From CAYLYU01 sp964501925 (GTDB lineage: Bacteria > Pseudomonadota > Zetaproteobacteria > Mariprofundales > Mariprofundaceae), in the NCBI GenBank assembly GCA_964501925.1, contig CAZCTM010000006.1, forward strand, positions 8,714 through 72,713: 64,000 nucleotides of DNA, written 5' to 3'. A model generated the notes under the pieces. That model worked only from the letters and a program-made list of their open reading frames with translations. It made no database searches and was not told the DNA's origin. Below are positions 17,791 through 26,261 of this stretch, one piece after another (the first letter of the stretch is position 1; each line of letters opens with the position of its first letter). Both the position numbers and the translations under genes were made by a program.

Positions 17791-18554
17791 CAGGACTGCT
17801 GATCATGTCCGGTGCTCTTCTTGGCCTTATCGTGGGGAGCTTTGCCAATGTGTGTGTGCATCGCTTGCCAAAAGGCCAGTCCGTGGTTGTTCCGGGCAGC
17901 AGATGCCCCAGCTGCGGAAAGGCGATTGCCTGGTTCGATAACATCCCCGTATGGTCCTATCTGGTTCTGCGCGGGCGTTGCCGCCATTGCCAGGCAAGGA
18001 TCTCTCCCCGTTATCCACTGATGGAGGTGTTGATGGGTCTGAGCTGGGCGGGACTTTCCTGGCATTTCGGTTTTTCCATCGACCTGCTTATGGCGCTCAC
18101 CCTGGTGAGCATGCTGTGGATCTTAACCTTCATTGATCTCGAAACGGGCCTGCTTCCCGATGCGCTGACGATTCCGGGCATTCTTGTCGGTTGTCTGTTT
18201 GGCTACCTGTCCGGGCACTTGCTTGACAGCGCCATAGGGGCTGCTGCCGGTTACAGTTTTTTCTGGTTGGTGGCCAAGTCCTTTCTTCTGCTGACAGGCC
18301 GGGAAGGAATGGGCTATGGCGATTTCAAACTGATGGCCATGTTAGGCGCCTTTTTCGGTTGGCAGGCGCTGCCTTTCATCGTGTTTGTCGCATCCCTGGT
18401 GGGGGCAATATTGGGTGGAATCTACCTTCTTTTCTCGAACAAACATGCCAGGGCTGAAATCCCCTTTGGCCCCTATCTTGCTCTTGCCGGAATGTTATGG
18501 CTTCTCTGGGGGCATGAGTTTGTGCAGCTGTATCTCAAGATGGCCGTCGGATGA
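17787..18554 (+). CDS. pilD: Prepilin leader peptidase / N-methyltransferase
   Basis: 255 residues with about seven membrane segments. Cleaves and methylates type IV prepilins at the inner membrane. The N-terminal methylation domain has two CxxC pairs (CPSCG near 40 and CRHCQ near 65). The aspartyl protease residues are in FIDLETGLLPD and GMGYGDFK. GTG 17787 overlaps the pilR-like stop by four bases; ATG 17805 is an alternative start. coaE follows with an ATGA overlap, the classic pilD-coaE order. The pilin assembly genes pilB and pilC are absent here. Confidence 0.94.
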   Translation: MTGLLIMSGALLGLIVGSFANVCVHRLPKGQSVVVPGSRCPSCGKAIAWFDNIPVWSYLVLRGRCRHCQARISPRYPLMEVLMGLSWAGLSWHFGFSIDLLMALTLVSMLWILTFIDLETGLLPDALTIPGILVGCLFGYLSGHLLDSAIGAAAGYSFFWLVAKSFLLLTGREGMGYGDFKLMAMLGAFFGWQALPFIVFVASLVGAILGGIYLLFSNKHARAEIPFGPYLALAGMLWLLWGHEFVQLYLKMAVG

Positions 18555-19177
18555 GGCGCACAGCTGCAGTCGGACTGACTGGAGGTATAGGAAGCGGCAA
18601 GACGACGGTGGCCGGCATGTTTGCCGAGCTCGGTGTGCCCGTGCTTGATCTGGATAAGGTTGGCAGGAAGCTGACCCAGCCCGGGGGGGCGGGCCTGAAG
18701 GCCCTGAAAGCCACCTTTGGATCGGGGATTCTCCGGCCGGACGGTTCGCTGGACAGGGAGAAGCTTGCCGGGATGTCTTTTGCGGACAAGAGACAGCTGA
18801 AGATGCTGACAGATATCCTCCATCCGATGATCTGGGAGCGGGAACGGATCTGGCTCGTCGGCCTTGACGCCCCCTATGCCATTGTCGAGGCGGTTGTCCT
18901 GCTCGAATCCGGCGGTGCCGGTCGTATGGATGCCATCATCGCTGTCATCAGTGACCTGGAACTTCGCCGGCAGCGCGTTTTGTCGCGAGGATATCCATCA
19001 TTGGCCCATTTTGAGAAGATCATCCGCAATCAGTGTCGTGATGAAGATCGCTTGCAGGCGGCTGATTTCGTGATATACAACAATCATGGTCTTGATGAGT
19101 TGCGTTCGCAGGTGACCAGGATCCATCATGAGTTGCTCGTCCGTTTTTCGGGCCGGAAAGGTTGCAAAACAGGTTAG
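18551..19177 (+). CDS. coaE: Dephospho-CoA kinase
   Basis: 208 residues. Last step of coenzyme A synthesis: phosphorylation of dephospho-CoA. P-loop GLTGGIGSGKTTV at residues 8-20, followed by FAELGVPVLDLDKVGR and the LHPMIWERE segment conserved in the family. The ATG overlaps the pilD stop (ATGA). A second CoA gene, coaD, lies far away at 45152. Confidence 0.96.
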   Translation: MRRTAAVGLTGGIGSGKTTVAGMFAELGVPVLDLDKVGRKLTQPGGAGLKALKATFGSGILRPDGSLDREKLAGMSFADKRQLKMLTDILHPMIWERERIWLVGLDAPYAIVEAVVLLESGGAGRMDAIIAVISDLELRRQRVLSRGYPSLAHFEKIIRNQCRDEDRLQAADFVIYNNHGLDELRSQVTRIHHELLVRFSGRKGCKTG

Positions 19178-19249
19178 AACAAGGGTTGGCCTGGCATCCG
19201 AATCGTTAGCAGACTTGCCATTCGGCTTCTCCACAGGTGGAATACAAGC

Positions 19250-19687
19250 ATGCAAGAAAATCATACATCTGTATTGAGCTGTACACTCAACAGTCAGTGT
19301 GACTGCATCAGTATCTTAAGGTCCATGGTCGAGGTCATTTCCTCACGTGCTGAACTTGATCCCATGGAAGTCAATCGTATGGTGCTGGCAGTGGATGAAC
19401 TGTTTGCCAATATCAGTGAACACGGATATGGAGATAAACCCGGCATTATCGAGATGCGGGCAGAGATGAGGCCCTCGGAACTGTGTTTCGAGTTCCGGGA
19501 CTTTGCCCCGCCCATTCTGGATAAGGCCGAATTGAAGGGAAGAGACCTGGATGAAATCCGGCCTGGTGGCCTGGGCCTGCATTTGATTCGATCGGTGATG
19601 GATGAGACCTATCATCGGCCATTAAGCGATGGAAACCATTGGGTATTGATTCGCTATCTTTCCGCAAAGGAGCGCAACATTGCTTGA
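19250..19687 (+). CDS. Serine-protein kinase/anti-sigma factor of the RsbW/SpoIIAB type
   Basis: 145 residues, a single HATPase_c domain of the GHKL fold: N box MVLAVDELFANISEHGYG (residues 44-61), D box in EFRDFAPPIL (83-92) and G box GGLGLHLIRSVMDE (108-121). In partner-switch systems such kinases bind a sigma factor or other target and phosphorylate a STAS protein. The next gene, overlapping by eight bases, is exactly such a STAS protein. No sigma factor or PP2C phosphatase is adjacent, so the target is unknown. Confidence 0.88.
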   Translation: MQENHTSVLSCTLNSQCDCISILRSMVEVISSRAELDPMEVNRMVLAVDELFANISEHGYGDKPGIIEMRAEMRPSELCFEFRDFAPPILDKAELKGRDLDEIRPGGLGLHLIRSVMDETYHRPLSDGNHWVLIRYLSAKERNIA

Positions 19688-20027
19688 CATTCAACTTCAA
19701 TCGGATAAGGAAAGTGCGACCGTGATCGTCCGAGGCAAGGTCGATATTCACTCATCGCCTCAATTACGCCAAACGCTGAAGCCATTGTTGACTGCGGATA
19801 GAAAGCGTATCTATGTGGACTTGCGGGATGTCAGCTTCATGGACTCATCCGGGATCGCCACGCTTGTGGAGGGACTCCAATGGAGTCGGGAACACGGTGG
19901 ACATTTCATTCTTTCAGGGCTGTCCAGAAATGTGCAGGATGTGTTTGAGCTTGCGAAGCTGGACACGGTTTTCGAGATCGCGCGCGACGATCAACCCTCC
20001 CCAACGTCCACGAATCATTCCGGCTGA
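19680..20027 (+). CDS. STAS-domain anti-sigma factor antagonist
   Basis: 115 residues with one STAS domain. The phosphorylatable serine lies in SFMDSSGIATLVEG (residues 52-65), typical of RsbV/SpoIIAA proteins. The TTG start at 19680 is supported by AAAGGAG eight bases before it and by overlap with the kinase gene. The last 15 or so residues are polar and outside the domain. It is the presumed substrate and antagonist of the adjacent kinase. Confidence 0.88.
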   Translation: MLDIQLQSDKESATVIVRGKVDIHSSPQLRQTLKPLLTADRKRIYVDLRDVSFMDSSGIATLVEGLQWSREHGGHFILSGLSRNVQDVFELAKLDTVFEIARDDQPSPTSTNHSG

Positions 20028-20093
20028 TTTTTGTTTTCCAGGATGCCGTTGCTGTCTCCGTGGACAGGCTGGTGAAGAGGGCAGTGACAAATC

Positions 20094-21578
20094 ATGGCTT
20101 ATTCTGACCTGCGGAGCTTTATTCGGAGGCTGGAAGAAAGCCAGTTGCTCAAGCGTATCCGGGCCGAAGTGGATCCGGAGCTTGAATTAACCGAAATCTC
20201 CCGCCGCGTTCTTGCGCAGGGAGGGCCGGCACTGTTGTTTGAAAACATCAAAGGGCACGAGATGCCGGTGCTGACCAATCTTTTTGGTACACAGGAGAGG
20301 ATTGCGCTGGCCCTTGGCAGGTCATCGGTGGATGAGCTCCGTGATATCGGTGAGCTTCTGGCATATCTGAAAGAGCCGGAGCCTCCGAAGGGGTTTCGTG
20401 ACGTATGGGACAAGTTGCCTGTCCTCAGGAAGGCCATGCTCATGGCACCGAAAACGGTTAAGAAATCTCCCTGGATGGAGCTAAGCTGGAGTGGTGATGA
20501 TGTGGACTTGGCTCGCTTGCCCGTTCAGACCTGCTGGCCGGATGATGCCGCTCCTCTTATCACATGGGGACTGGTGGTCAGCAGGGGTCCGAACAAGGGA
20601 CGTCACAATCTGGGGGTTTATCGGCAACAGCTCATTGGCAGAAACAGGCTTATCATGCGCTGGCTGAAACACCGCGGTGGTGCGTTGGACCATCAGGAGG
20701 CAAAGGCCTCTGGAGCCCGGAAGTTCCCCGTGGCCGTGGTGATTGGTGCCGACCCTGCCACGATCCTGGCTGCTGTTACGCCCATACCGGACACCCTTTC
20801 CGAATATCAGTTTGCCGGGCTGCTCAGGGGGGAGAAGACCCTTCTGAGCGACTGCATCGATGTGCCATTGCAGGTTCCCGCCTCAAGCGAAATCGTGCTC
20901 GAAGGCCATGTTTCACTCGATGAATATGCCGAAGAGGGGCCTTTTGGAGATCATACGGGTTATTACAATGAGGTTGAGCGATTTCCGGTATTCAAGGTGG
21001 ACCGGTTGAGCATGAGGAAGGATGCTATCTATCATTCCACGTACACGGGCAAGCCGCCGGATGAGCCGGCTGTCCTTGGTCTGGCCTTCAACGAGATTTT
21101 TATCCCCCTTCTGAGGAAACAGTTTCCCGAGATCGTGGATTTCTACCTTCCGATGGAGGGGTGTTCCTATCGGGTGGCGGTGGTTTCCATGAAAAAGGCC
21201 TATGCCGGTCATGCAAAGCGAGTCATGTTCGGTATCTGGAGTTATCTGCGCCAGTTCATGTACACGAAGTTCATCATCGTGGTGGATGATGACGTTGACT
21301 GCCGTTCGTGGAAGGACGTGATCTGGGCCGTCTCGACACGATGTGATCCGGTTCGGGATTTCACCCTGATCGAAAACACCCCCATCGATTATCTCGATTT
21401 CGCCTCGCCGGTTTCGGGTCTGGGTTCCAAGGTGGGTATTGATGCCACCAGCAAGCTGAGGGGCGAGACCCATCGGGAATGGGGGCGACCCATTTGCATG
21501 AGCCGGGAGGTCATCGGCAGGGTGGATGCCATCTGGAAGGAGCTTGGAATTGATGAAGGTCGGCGGCCTGATGGCTAG
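20094..21578 (+). CDS. ubiD: UbiD-family decarboxylase
   Basis: 494 residues, normal for 4-hydroxy-3-polyprenylbenzoate decarboxylase of ubiquinone synthesis, a prenylated-FMN enzyme. Family segments are LLFENIKGHEMPVLTNLFGT (about 45-64), NLGVYRQQLIGRNRLIMRW (about 176-194), the SEYQFAGLLRG stretch, and EGPFGDHTGYYN with the active-site Glu (about 281-292). The ubiX gene that makes its cofactor is not seen here. The close match over the full length favours the ubiquinone enzyme over other UbiD decarboxylases. Confidence 0.93.
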   Translation: MAYSDLRSFIRRLEESQLLKRIRAEVDPELELTEISRRVLAQGGPALLFENIKGHEMPVLTNLFGTQERIALALGRSSVDELRDIGELLAYLKEPEPPKGFRDVWDKLPVLRKAMLMAPKTVKKSPWMELSWSGDDVDLARLPVQTCWPDDAAPLITWGLVVSRGPNKGRHNLGVYRQQLIGRNRLIMRWLKHRGGALDHQEAKASGARKFPVAVVIGADPATILAAVTPIPDTLSEYQFAGLLRGEKTLLSDCIDVPLQVPASSEIVLEGHVSLDEYAEEGPFGDHTGYYNEVERFPVFKVDRLSMRKDAIYHSTYTGKPPDEPAVLGLAFNEIFIPLLRKQFPEIVDFYLPMEGCSYRVAVVSMKKAYAGHAKRVMFGIWSYLRQFMYTKFIIVVDDDVDCRSWKDVIWAVSTRCDPVRDFTLIENTPIDYLDFASPVSGLGSKVGIDATSKLRGETHREWGRPICMSREVIGRVDAIWKELGIDEGRRPDG

Positions 21579-21619
21579 GTGTATATCTTGCCGGGATTCG
21601 CTAGGGTGGGGTTGATCCC

Positions 21620-24076
21620 ATGAAAGCTGTCATTCTTGCCGGGGGACAGGGTTCCCGACTGCGTCCATTGACGGAAAAAATACCCAAGCCCATGGTGCGC
21701 CTGCTTGGCATTCCCATGATGGAACACATCGTTCGCCATCTTGCGGCACTCCACGTGAAGGATATTATCGCCACCCTTCACTACCGTCCCAGGGCCATCC
21801 AGGATCATTTTGTTGACGGTTCCGAGTTCGGGGTCAACATGCACTACACGCTTGAAACAGAGCCCTTGGGCACGGCTGGTTCGGTACGTCTGGGTCAGAA
21901 GCATCTCGATGAGACCTTCCTCGTCATCGCTGGAGATGCCCTTGTGGACTTTGACTTTTCAGCCTTCCTTGATTTCCATCGCCGGAAAAAAGCCAAGGTG
22001 AGCCTGTGCCTGACCCGGGTGCTGGAGCCTGGCGAGTTTGGCATCGTTATTACCGACCATGAGGACAGGGTGCAGCGTTTCCTCGAAAAGCCGGGGCCGG
22101 CAGAGGTCTTCAGCGATACGATCAATACCGGCATCTATCTTATTGAGCCGGATATTCTGGAGCATGTCCCTTCCGATCGTCCCTATGATTTTGCCAACGA
22201 TCTGTTCCCGGCCCTTCTGGAAAAAGATGTTCCCATGTATGGCTACGTTGCCGAGGGATACTGGAGCGACATTGGATCGCTGGATCAGCTGCGCCAGGCC
22301 CACTGGGATTTTCTTGATGGGAAGGTGCGCCTCCCCGTCGCCGGCACCCGAATCAGGGAACAGGTATGGATTGGCAAGGATGTGAAAATTGATCCGGAGG
22401 CAGTCATCACTCCCCCCTGCTGGCTTGGAGACAATGTGCAGCTCAGGCACGGGGCACGGGTCGGACCCTTTGCAGTACTCGGCCAGAACACGGAAGTGGA
22501 TCGTTTTGCCAACATCAATCGAAGTATTGTGATGCGCAACAGTTTTATCGGGGAACGCAGTTCCCTGCGCAATGTGATCGTTGCGCCCAAGAACCTGATC
22601 GAGGCGGAATGCGAGCTGGAGGATGGTGCGGTGCTTGGCTCCAGTTGCCATCTGGGCAAGCACGTGATTATCAAGGCGTCCGTTCTGGTCTGGCCGGATA
22701 AGGAGATCGACAGTGGAGCCACCATCACGGAGAATCTTGTCTGGGAATCCCTGACCCGACCTTCCATTTTTGGCTCACGCGGGGTCTCCGGCCTGGCCAA
22801 TCTGTACATGACGCCGGAGTTTGGAGCCGTCATTGGCAAGGCCTTTGGCACCTGGATCAAAAAAGGGCGTCAGGTGGCGGTAAGCCGTGACGGGCACCCG
22901 TTTTCCAGACTGATCAAGCGTGCCGTCGTTTCCGGTCTGCTGGCCGTGGGTGTCGATGTGGATGATCTGGAAGAGTGCCCCATACCCATGACCCGATATG
23001 TCAGCGGCTACGCCCGGAACCTGAGCGGTGGCATTCATATATGCATGTCGGCGGAGCATTTCGAGGTGGCCCGAATCGAAATGTACGACGATGGCGGTTT
23101 GCCCCTTCCCCGTGATATCCGGCGAAAGGTCGAGGCGACATTCCATCGCGCAGACTTTCCCAAGATTTCCATTGATGCTGTGGGTGTGCTGCGCTATCCC
23201 GGGCGGGTATATGATCGCTATGTGGATCACCTGATGGATCACATCGATCCCGAAGCCGTTCGCAAGGGGGCAAGCCGATTGATCTATCATGCCGAAGATG
23301 CGATCAGCAACCAGGTCCTAGCCAGTCTTCTGGAACATTGCGATGCCCATGCGCTGCAGTTGGGTGTGCTCTCCGAACGCATTGACGAACAACGAAAACG
23401 GTTGACCGAGATTGCAAAGATGAACCGTAATCTGGGCGTGTTTGTCTGCAAGGATGGTGAGTCCCTGCAGTTGATTGACGAAACGGGAAAGATGCTGCCC
23501 CTCCAGCGTACCCAGGAACTTCTCACGGTGGCCTTTATGCGGTCCATGCCCAGGGGGACCCCCGTGTTTCTGCCAGCCGACCATCCTGCCTTTCTGAAGG
23601 AGATTGCCACCCAACTTGGTCACAAGGTGCACCTGACGCGTGTGGAACCCGCGGCCCGGCTTGCCGAGGTGACCGCCCTGGCAGGCACGGAGTCCGAATG
23701 GATGGAGTTCAAGCATTACTATCTCAGCTTCGATGCCCTTGCAGGGGCATTGCGCCTGCTCGAGTTCCTTGGCCGGGAGGGTTGCGCGCTGCATGAGTTT
23801 GAGGCCGATGTCCCCGAGAGCAGCCGTTCCACTGCCGTTCTTCCCTGTCCCTGGGATCAGATGGGCAGAGTGATGCGCGAACTGGCAAACCTGCCGGAGG
23901 CGGATCTTGATGCGGTCCCCGAGGGGGTTTTTCTCAGCTATGAAAGTGGCACTGTCTTTGTACGGCCCAGTGCCGATCAGCCGGAGATGCATGTTTCCGT
24001 GGAAACCAAGTCCCTGAATGACCTGGCCAGGCTCGAGGAGGAGGCGCACCAGCGTCTGCGACGACTTATTTCGTGA
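21620..24076 (+). CDS. NDP-sugar pyrophosphorylase fused to a degenerate phosphomutase domain
   Basis: 818 residues. Residues 1-235 form a nucleotidyltransferase with the AGGQGSRLRPLTEKIPKPM signature, like mannose-1-phosphate guanylyl- or glucose-1-phosphate uridylyltransferases. About 250-370 is a left-handed beta-helix of hexapeptide repeats. About 390-810 resembles a phosphomannomutase/phosphoglucomutase. In that part the phosphoserine loop (family TASHNP) reads CMSAEHFE near 474, and the metal loop (DGDxDR) reads KDGESLQ near 608, so mutase activity is doubtful. The stop overlaps the next gene (GTGA), making a three-gene operon with a sugar phosphatase and a glycosyltransferase; it probably supplies the sugar nucleotide. 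Confidence 0.87.
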   Translation: MKAVILAGGQGSRLRPLTEKIPKPMVRLLGIPMMEHIVRHLAALHVKDIIATLHYRPRAIQDHFVDGSEFGVNMHYTLETEPLGTAGSVRLGQKHLDETFLVIAGDALVDFDFSAFLDFHRRKKAKVSLCLTRVLEPGEFGIVITDHEDRVQRFLEKPGPAEVFSDTINTGIYLIEPDILEHVPSDRPYDFANDLFPALLEKDVPMYGYVAEGYWSDIGSLDQLRQAHWDFLDGKVRLPVAGTRIREQVWIGKDVKIDPEAVITPPCWLGDNVQLRHGARVGPFAVLGQNTEVDRFANINRSIVMRNSFIGERSSLRNVIVAPKNLIEAECELEDGAVLGSSCHLGKHVIIKASVLVWPDKEIDSGATITENLVWESLTRPSIFGSRGVSGLANLYMTPEFGAVIGKAFGTWIKKGRQVAVSRDGHPFSRLIKRAVVSGLLAVGVDVDDLEECPIPMTRYVSGYARNLSGGIHICMSAEHFEVARIEMYDDGGLPLPRDIRRKVEATFHRADFPKISIDAVGVLRYPGRVYDRYVDHLMDHIDPEAVRKGASRLIYHAEDAISNQVLASLLEHCDAHALQLGVLSERIDEQRKRLTEIAKMNRNLGVFVCKDGESLQLIDETGKMLPLQRTQELLTVAFMRSMPRGTPVFLPADHPAFLKEIATQLGHKVHLTRVEPAARLAEVTALAGTESEWMEFKHYYLSFDALAGALRLLEFLGREGCALHEFEADVPESSRSTAVLPCPWDQMGRVMRELANLPEADLDAVPEGVFLSYESGTVFVRPSADQPEMHVSVETKSLNDLARLEEEAHQRLRRLIS

Positions 24077-24882
24077 AGCCGGCGAAGGTGTTTCTCTTTG
24101 CGGCTGATCTGGATGGCACACTTCTGCCCAATACGGGCAGGAAGGCGGCCGAAGGTTGCCTTCAGCGCACACGGGCATTGCTGGACTCCCTGCTCTCAGC
24201 GAATTGCCCGGTCTGCTATATCAGTGGCCGCCATCTGAGCCTGGCCAGGGAAGGTCAGCTTGATTTCGGTTTGCCAAGGCCGGATCACTGGGTTTGCAAT
24301 GTCGGTTCGGAGATCTACGATGGGGAAGGGGTGCTGGACAACCGGTGGGAAAGCATGCTTGGTGAGCCTTTCGATCTCGCCATGATGTGGCAGGCATTAA
24401 GGGATATTGACGGCTTGAGCCTTCAGGAAGAGGAAAAGCAGGGGCTGCACAAGTTCAGTCTCTATTCCCGTCGACCCGCATCACCCGATCTCCTTCGGCG
24501 GATAAGGCAGCGTCTGCATCCTTTGAATCCGAACATCCGGCTGGTGGACAGCGTCGAGGAATCAACTGGTCGGGGGCTGCTGGACGTATTGCCGGCGAGC
24601 TCCGGCAAATCCTCTGCCCTGCGTTATCTGGCTGAAAAATATCACCTGCCTTATGAAAATGTCTTTTTTGCAGGTGATTCCGGCAATGATTTGGATGCCC
24701 TGCTGTCGGGCGTGCGTGGCACCTTGGTGGGCAATGCCCCCTCACAGGTACGTTCGGAACTGGAAAGGCGCCGTCGCCGTCAGGCTGGCAAAAGTCACGT
24801 GTGCCTCGCAGAGGCTTGCTACGGGGATGGCGTGATCGAGGGCCTGAAGGTCTTTGGTTTAGTGCTGGATAACGGAGCCTGA
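24073..24882 (+). CDS. HAD sugar phosphatase, sucrose-phosphatase-like
   Basis: 269 residues of the Cof/sucrose-6-phosphate phosphatase type. HAD motif I is AADLDGTLL (nucleophile Asp12, Asp14), motif II is YISGRH, and motif IV is FAGDSGNDLDALL (about 198-210). It starts with GTG overlapping the preceding stop and is followed three bases later by a glycosyltransferase of the sucrose-phosphate-synthase type. It therefore most likely removes the phosphate from the disaccharide phosphate made by that enzyme. Mannosylfructose-phosphate phosphatase is an alternative. Confidence 0.87.
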   Translation: MKPAKVFLFAADLDGTLLPNTGRKAAEGCLQRTRALLDSLLSANCPVCYISGRHLSLAREGQLDFGLPRPDHWVCNVGSEIYDGEGVLDNRWESMLGEPFDLAMMWQALRDIDGLSLQEEEKQGLHKFSLYSRRPASPDLLRRIRQRLHPLNPNIRLVDSVEESTGRGLLDVLPASSGKSSALRYLAEKYHLPYENVFFAGDSGNDLDALLSGVRGTLVGNAPSQVRSELERRRRRQAGKSHVCLAEACYGDGVIEGLKVFGLVLDNGA

Positions 24883-24885
24883 ATC

Positions 24886-26136
24886 GTGCGCATCGGTTTT
24901 TTTTGTCCCCACAGTGATCCGCTCGCCCGGGTTGGCGAACCGGATGCGGGAGGGCAATGCGTGTACGAGGCCAGGGTTGCCGCCTCGCTGGCGGCAATGG
25001 ACCATGAGGTACGCTGTTACACCCGTCACTACGGCAGAAAAAAAAGACATGAAGGGATTTCGCCGGGTGCGGAGGTGTTTCGCTATCCCATGGGTCCGGA
25101 AGGGTTTCTGCGCAAGGAGGACATGGGTCAGTATCTTGCCGAGTTCAGCCATCACCTTCATGCTGACCAGGAACCATGGCTGAAAGGTGCCGAAATATTG
25201 CACGGCCATTACTGGGATGGCGGGGTTGCCGCACTTACGGCCTCCCTCGCCTTTGGCAAGCCGCTCCTGTTTACGAGCCACTCGCTGGGTGCCCTCAAGC
25301 AGGATCGCCTGCCGGATCGTCATACCTATCGCTATGATATCCGTATTCCAGCCGAGCGCAGGGTCATGCAGGCGGCAGATGGCATCATCGCGCTCAGCAG
25401 CGTCGAACAATCCGCGTTGATGGAACGCTACGGAATCGAGGAGAGAAAGATCCATGTCGTGCCCGGTGGCGTGGATGTGAACCGCTTTGCCCCGAGGGGG
25501 ACCAAGCAGGAGAACAAGAACCTTCTTGGCATCCGGACAGACCATATGGTGTTCACGGTTGGCCGGCTGGATGCCCGGAAGGGGTTTGTTGAGCTGGTCG
25601 AGGCCATGCCGCGGGTGATCCGTGAGGTTGAGCGGCGTGGTCAGAGTGTCTGCTTCATGATGCCCGCAGGTCCCCGGCATCCGTCCGGGAGCGAGGCGGA
25701 CGTAAAGCGATCGCTACAGGAGCGTGCGCGAAAGCTGGGTGTCCGGAAACACATTCGCTGGTTTTCCCGCCTGGCGGAGGAAGAATTGCTTCGCTGTTAT
25801 GCGGCGGCGGATGTTTTTGTCTGTCCCTCCCTTTATGAGCCCTTTGGCCTGGTGCTCGTTGAGGCCATGGCATCGGGGACACCGGTGGTTGCAACGCAAC
25901 GGGGTGGTCCGGTGGATATCGTCACCCCCGGTGTGGATGGCTACCTGGCCGATCCCCAGAACAGCGAGGAGCTGGCGGCCCGTATCCTGGACGTCCTGCT
26001 TGCAGGCCCGGAGCGTTCCGGGGCCATGGGTCAGGCTGCACTGAAAAAGGCCCACGAGCGCTATTCCTGGCCTGCGGTTGCCAGCCGTATCGCGGCCGTT
26101 TACGCGAAGGTCATTGAAACGGCCATTCGGGAATAG
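24886..26136 (+). CDS. GT4 glycosyltransferase, sucrose-phosphate-synthase-like
   Basis: 416 residues, GT-B fold. N-terminal EPDAGGQCVYEARVAASL (near 19-36) corresponds to the DTGGQ substrate loop of sucrose-phosphate and mannosylfructose-phosphate synthases. HGHYWDGG and FTSHSLGALK are shared with that family. The donor site has VVPGGVDVNRFAP, TVGRLDARKG and the E-x7-E pair in YEPFGLVLVEAMASG (about 318-332). It starts with GTG 24886 just after the phosphatase. Product predicted as sucrose 6-phosphate because sucrose synthase and fructokinase lie next door, but the donor is not proven by sequence. Confidence 0.86.
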   Translation: MRIGFFCPHSDPLARVGEPDAGGQCVYEARVAASLAAMDHEVRCYTRHYGRKKRHEGISPGAEVFRYPMGPEGFLRKEDMGQYLAEFSHHLHADQEPWLKGAEILHGHYWDGGVAALTASLAFGKPLLFTSHSLGALKQDRLPDRHTYRYDIRIPAERRVMQAADGIIALSSVEQSALMERYGIEERKIHVVPGGVDVNRFAPRGTKQENKNLLGIRTDHMVFTVGRLDARKGFVELVEAMPRVIREVERRGQSVCFMMPAGPRHPSGSEADVKRSLQERARKLGVRKHIRWFSRLAEEELLRCYAAADVFVCPSLYEPFGLVLVEAMASGTPVVATQRGGPVDIVTPGVDGYLADPQNSEELAARILDVLLAGPERSGAMGQAALKKAHERYSWPAVASRIAAVYAKVIETAIRE

Positions 26137-26149
26137 GCATCCGGCCCCG

Positions 26150-26179
26150 CCGGGAACATGTTTCAAAACCGGTTCCCGG
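26150..26179. repeat. Inverted repeat behind the GT4 gene, next to a promoter
   Basis: CCGGGAAC (26150-26157) and GTTCCCGG (26172-26179) form a perfect 8-base inverted repeat around a 14-base spacer. No T-run follows, so it is not a standard intrinsic terminator. It ends three bases before a -35-like element, so it could be an operator or an mRNA-protecting hairpin of the upstream operon. Confidence 0.55.
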
Positions 26180-26182
26180 GAC

Positions 26183-26211
26183 TTGAATCTCCCGATGCGT
26201 GACCCTATAAA
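26183..26211 (+). promoter_or_regulatory. Sigma70-type promoter of the small peptide gene
   Basis: TTGAAT (26183-26188) and TATAAA (26206-26211) are separated by an ideal 17 bases. Transcription would begin near 26218, about 44 bases before the GTG start of the 37-residue ORF. This is the best promoter match I found in the window. Confidence 0.55.
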
Positions 26212-26246
26212 CATCACGCCGGAAACGGCAATGGATACTTTACAAG

Positions 26247-26257
26247 AAGGAGGTGAT
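26247..26257 (+). promoter_or_regulatory. Extended Shine-Dalgarno sequence
   Basis: AAGGAGGTGAT is an 11-base perfect complement to the usual 16S rRNA 3' end. Its AAGGAGG core ends eight bases before GTG 26262, the best spacing; an ATG at 26256 overlaps it and is too close. It fixes the start of the small ORF and predicts strong translation. Confidence 0.75.
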
Positions 26258-26261
26258 GACA

